A stretch of 64,000 nt of DNA, from NCBI RefSeq assembly GCF_008806385.1, contig NZ_VZZK01000021.1, forward strand, positions 40,275 to 104,274, in the 5' to 3' direction. A program made the position numbers and the translations under genes. How positions within the stretch are numbered: the stretch's first letter is position 1; each line of letters begins with the position of its first letter. Origin of the DNA: Methylobacterium soli (GTDB taxonomy: Bacteria; Pseudomonadota; Alphaproteobacteria; Rhizobiales; Beijerinckiaceae). The notes beneath the pieces are model-generated. The model saw only the letters and a list, made by a program, of their open reading frames with translations. It ran no database searches and was not told the origin of the DNA. This document shows positions 63,415 to 64,000 of this stretch, in pieces.

Positions 63415-63513
63415 AAAAAAGTTGCTCGAACTGAACGCATACCCGCGTCCCGGCCGCTATGACTTATCCGAGGATGGTGATGGATGCCATCCGCCGAGTG
63501 AAGGCCACTGAAA

Positions 63514-63720
63514 ATGAACGTTGTTAACTTCCAAGAATACAAGCAGAGACTCGCAAAAAAGCAGGATAGAAATAAGATTATCTCATCTTCTACAGTTTTA
63601 GAGTTAGATAGCTCCGAGTTTTATGGTTCTATCAGCGATAATTCGATCGACGAAGTGATTGATAGTCTTGCGGAGGCGTTAGATTATGCAAAAGAATGCG
63701 GCTGTGGAAATCAAAAATGA
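63514..63720 (+). CDS. small AT-rich hypothetical protein downstream of the integrase
   Basis: A 68-residue protein, MNVVNFQEYKQRLAKKQDRN at the start and CGCGNQK at the end. The region has much lower GC than any gene to the left. No membrane segment, no recognised family. It starts about 100 bp after the integrase. May be part of an acquired module continuing past the right edge. Confidence 0.5.
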   Translation: MNVVNFQEYKQRLAKKQDRNKIISSSTVLELDSSEFYGSISDNSIDEVIDSLAEALDYAKECGCGNQK

Positions 63721-63839
63721 GTGCAAAACCTAGTAAATATTGCATCGTTCTGTTGGTCTATTGATAGGTGTGAATAATGTGCTTCTTAAGAATTTTGGAC
63801 CCGATACGCATCCGCACTCAGAATCGGTATTAATCAACT

Positions 63840-63885
63840 AAAGCGGCATCATACGATGAGAAAATTCATCGTATGATGCCGCTTT
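63840..63885. terminator. 20-bp perfect inverted repeat, possible bidirectional terminator
   Basis: AAAGCGGCATCATACGATGA, a 6-base loop GAAAAT, then the exact inverse complement ending in TTT. The A-run before and T-run after allow termination in both directions. The stem is unusually long, perfect and not GC-rich, so another function (recombination or protein-binding site) is open. Confidence 0.6.
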
Positions 63886-63910
63886 ATTCAAAATCTGGAG
63901 AACGATTATC

Positions 63911-64000
63911 GTGAGAAATTCTTCGAGTTTACGAGAGCTTGTGCGGGCTGCACAGCATCTTACGGCCGAGCGCATTGGTGATGAGCGCAGTTTGTTCGCT
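63911..64000 (+). CDS. start of an unidentified gene cut by the window edge
   Basis: A GTG at 63911 with GGAG ten bases upstream opens a frame that reads MRNSSSLRELVRAAQHLTAE then RIGDERSLFA and continues past the end of the window. Thirty codons are not enough to identify it. Confidence 0.45.
   Translation, partial: MRNSSSLRELVRAAQHLTAERIGDERSLFA

Overview
The window looks like a chromosome segment of a high-GC alphaproteobacterium of the Hyphomicrobiales, most like Methylobacterium/Methylorubrum. This is an inference from GC content, the minD-minE pair, the inositol cluster layout and the mix of small hypothetical proteins. Positions 1 to about 27,450 are GC-rich and compact and read as resident chromosome. 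From about 27,456 to the right edge the sequence is lower in GC, carries dispersed repeats and gene fragments, and reads as accessory DNA with a tyrosine integrase at 62.4-63.4 kb.

Resident part: the end of minD and all of minE; two paralogous alpha/beta hydrolases plus a secreted one; NUDIX and SDR enzymes; then a myo-inositol catabolism locus. On the minus strand this has iolB, a fused iolC kinase/aldolase and an RpiR-type regulator. On the plus strand it has iolE, iolA/mmsA, a sugar ABC importer (binding protein, permease, ATPase) and a TIM-barrel isomerase. The locus is damaged. iolD survives only as its last 33 codons, joined head-to-head to the 3' part of an OprB-type porin gene, and the permease gene carries a +1 frameshift. 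After it come an HD-GYP phosphodiesterase, an MmgE/PrpD protein, a GST, a beta-lactamase-fold hydrolase, an NTF2-like protein, inorganic pyrophosphatase and a bestrophin-type channel.

Accessory part: it begins at the 5' part of a tRNA-Arg(CCG) gene whose 3' part is missing. Next come three predicted nuclease-fold genes (DUF429-like, PD-(D/E)XK-like, GIY-YIG), a Cys-rich secreted peptide, an arsenic operon (arsR, two arsC, acr3, MFS, divergent arsH), a 3-kb graveyard of gene ends (patatin, ABC binding protein without signal peptide, IS5-type transposase, NUDIX, Usp), a Usp protein, a chromate operon (chrB-chrA-DUF1259-DMT exporter), a muropeptide amino-sugar operon (murQ-nagB-nagA), a DUF938 methyltransferase, an MFS drug exporter, a class III cyclase-TPR protein, a type I restriction-modification operon with a YgjP-like peptidase, and the integrase.

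The most unusual structure is a unit of about 1.43 kb present twice as direct copies (29.9-31.3 kb and 54.0-55.4 kb). It consists of a GIY-YIG gene between two non-coding repeats, here called R1 and R2. Solo or partial copies of R1 lie at 36.5, 48.95 and 62.25 kb, and of R2 at 38.6 and 40.5 kb. One unit sits beside the other two predicted nucleases and the other beside the type I RM operon. This repeat-flanked GIY-YIG unit is the best candidate here for an undescribed mobile or defence-linked element.
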